This document shows, in pieces, positions 63,179 to 64,000 of a stretch of DNA of 64,000 bases; position 1 is the stretch's first letter; each line of letters starts with the position of its first letter. A program made the position numbers and the translations under genes. Source of the DNA: Bacteroidota bacterium (GTDB lineage Bacteria; Bacteroidota; Bacteroidia; Cytophagales; Cyclobacteriaceae). The notes under the pieces were generated by a model. It was given only the letters and a program-made list of their open reading frames with translations. It ran no database searches and was not told the origin of the DNA. Location: the NCBI GenBank assembly GCA_018267275.1, contig JAFDYV010000007.1, positions 62,001 to 126,000 on the forward strand, given 5' to 3'.

Positions 63179-63772
63179 CTAGGTTGCCCAAGTTCTGCCT
63201 TGGCCAGCTTCCTTCAACGGTATACAGCCTTTGTAAGAACCGGGCACTGCTTCGTATTGCAAAACCTGAGTGGCACCTGCTTCTGAAGTGAAGTAGCCAA
63301 GCATCGTCAGTTCTTTTGCCATAGCGAAGAATGGACGCGGTGCATTCCATTTTTCTCTAACCGCTTTTACAGTTTGTTCATTGTATTGTTTTACGAAAGC
63401 CAATTGGTCTTCGGGCTTCAAGTAAATAAAACTATCACCATGAGCTTTTTTGGCATCTTCATCGAACGTGGCCAAACCTTGCAAAAAGCGGTCTTGGTCT
63501 TCTTTCTTGTAGCACTCGCGCAGCATTTGGTCGATGAAATTTGGCACACCCACCTCTTTCGCTCCGGGCGTATCGGTTTTTGGCAAAATCACGCCTGCCA
63601 GTTCTGAGATTAATCTTGCCTGATCCTCATTGAAGAAAACAGGTTTATAATTCAAGTCAGGTTTTGCTTTACAACCATTGAGCAAGCCCGCCATAGCGGA
63701 GGCAGAAACAGCAGCGCCCATGAGTAGCGCTGTTTTGCGCAAAGCTTCTCTTCTATCGATTAATTGATTCAT
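63179..63772 (-). CDS. Gluconate 2-dehydrogenase subunit 3 family protein
   Basis: 197 aa accessory subunit of membrane or periplasmic GMC-type dehydrogenases. The N-terminus has a twin-arginine-like signal (DRREALRKTALLMGAAVS), with a cysteine at the end of the hydrophobic part (LLNGC) that could be a lipidation site. The rest matches the subunit-3 family: DQARLISELAGVILPKTDTPGAKEVGVPNFID, and the C-terminal GYFTSEAGATQVLQYEAVPG with GCIPL. It lies 17 nt downstream of the GMC oxidoreductase gene, with which it is expected to form a complex and share export by the Tat system. Confidence 0.92.
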   Translation of the reverse strand: MNQLIDRREALRKTALLMGAAVSASAMAGLLNGCKAKPDLNYKPVFFNEDQARLISELAGVILPKTDTPGAKEVGVPNFIDQMLRECYKKEDQDRFLQGLATFDEDAKKAHGDSFIYLKPEDQLAFVKQYNEQTVKAVREKWNAPRPFFAMAKELTMLGYFTSEAGATQVLQYEAVPGSYKGCIPLKEAGQGRTWAT

Positions 63773-63789
63773 AGTAGGGTCGTTAATCG

Positions 63790-64000
63790 TTATAAGTTTT
63801 GTTTTTTCAATTCACTCACTGCGTAGTCGGCAGCGCGTGCGGTAAACGCCATGTAGGTGAGGGAAGGATTTTGGCACCCGGCAGATGTCATGAACGAACC
63901 GTCAGTGACAAATACGTTCTTACAGGCGTGCACTTGGTTCCATTTGTTAAGTACCGATGTTTTTGGGTCTTTGCCCATTCGTGCAGTACCCATTTCGTGG
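63790..64000 (-). CDS. GMC-family oxidoreductase, C-terminal end (partial)
   Basis: About 70 residues at the C-terminus of a glucose-methanol-choline FAD oxidoreductase; the rest lies beyond the window, since the frame is open to the last base (HEMGTARMG spans the edge). The active-site histidine is in HEMGTARMG, and the second catalytic position (Asn) is in [18 protein letters not shown], both typical of the C-terminal GMC domain. With the subunit-3 gene just downstream, it is probably the flavin subunit of a gluconate-, glucose- or other sugar-/alcohol-oxidising dehydrogenase feeding a cytochrome. Confidence 0.93.
   Translation of the reverse strand, partial: HEMGTARMGKDPKTSVLNKWNQVHACKNVFVTDGSFMTSAGCQNPSLTYMAFTARAADYAVSELKKQNL

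Overview
The window looks like chromosomal DNA of a Bacteroidota bacterium, most likely of the order Cytophagales. The signs are: secreted proteins with signal peptides ending in AQ, one giant protein with a type IX secretion (Por) C-terminal domain, many start regions carrying the Bacteroidota -7 promoter box TAnnTTTG, few recognisable Shine-Dalgarno sites, menaquinone genes, and the ribosomal order rplM-rpsI-rpsB-tsf. Genes are packed on both strands, and most are housekeeping. No tRNA, rRNA, prophage or cas gene was seen.

Layout. 1-3545: an exported oxidoreductase operon (molybdopterin subunit cut by the window edge, cytochrome c, hydrolase, membrane-anchored protein). 3655-11250: glnS, a two-domain M16 peptidase, an Hsp20-like protein, a secreted unknown and aspS. 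11343-19369: a WG-repeat protein, lysC, a YceI protein with a small partner, dnaK and ribH. 19420-25894: a 1450-residue secreted nuclease-like protein, ispD, a small membrane protein and queA. 26031-31055: a MacB/FtsX permease, a TPR histidine kinase, murI and a membrane zinc-ribbon protein. 31217-37874: fabI-ispE, recA, a putative aminopeptidase, a PhoB/PhoR-like pair and a pseudouridine synthase. 38004-40559: rplM-rpsI-rpsB-tsf. 40578-42836: an M20 peptidase and a REP-associated tyrosine transposase (RAYT) bracketed by identical 33-nt palindromes. 42842-49449: a giant BNR-repeat protein, an MFS transporter and a second TPR kinase. 49457-53870: a trans-sulfuration enzyme, a 2-oxoacid dehydrogenase E2 and a beta-lactamase-fold hydrolase. 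54084-59684: a fumarylacetoacetase operon and menD-menB with a PPC-domain gene. 59773-64000: a second BNR protein, then gluconate-dehydrogenase-type subunit 3 and the end of a GMC oxidoreductase.

Genes that work together: menD and menB (menaquinone); ispD and ispE (MEP isoprenoid route); the translation genes glnS, aspS, queA, rplM, rpsI, rpsB and tsf; the kinase/regulator pair at 35261-37138; and two exported redox systems, one at each end of the window.

The most unusual material is non-coding. There is a RAYT locus with full palindromes outside and a short array of direct half-palindromes in front of the gene. A recurring TAnnTTTG box sits only 4-6 nt before several start codons, which suggests leaderless transcripts. 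Several unrelated intergenic inverted repeats are present. An intrinsic terminator facing recA lies inside the convergent ispE coding sequence. Start codons for ispE, ispD, menD, the PPC gene, rplM, the pseudouridine synthase and the aminopeptidase appear to be non-ATG. All functional calls come from reading motifs by eye; no database search was run.
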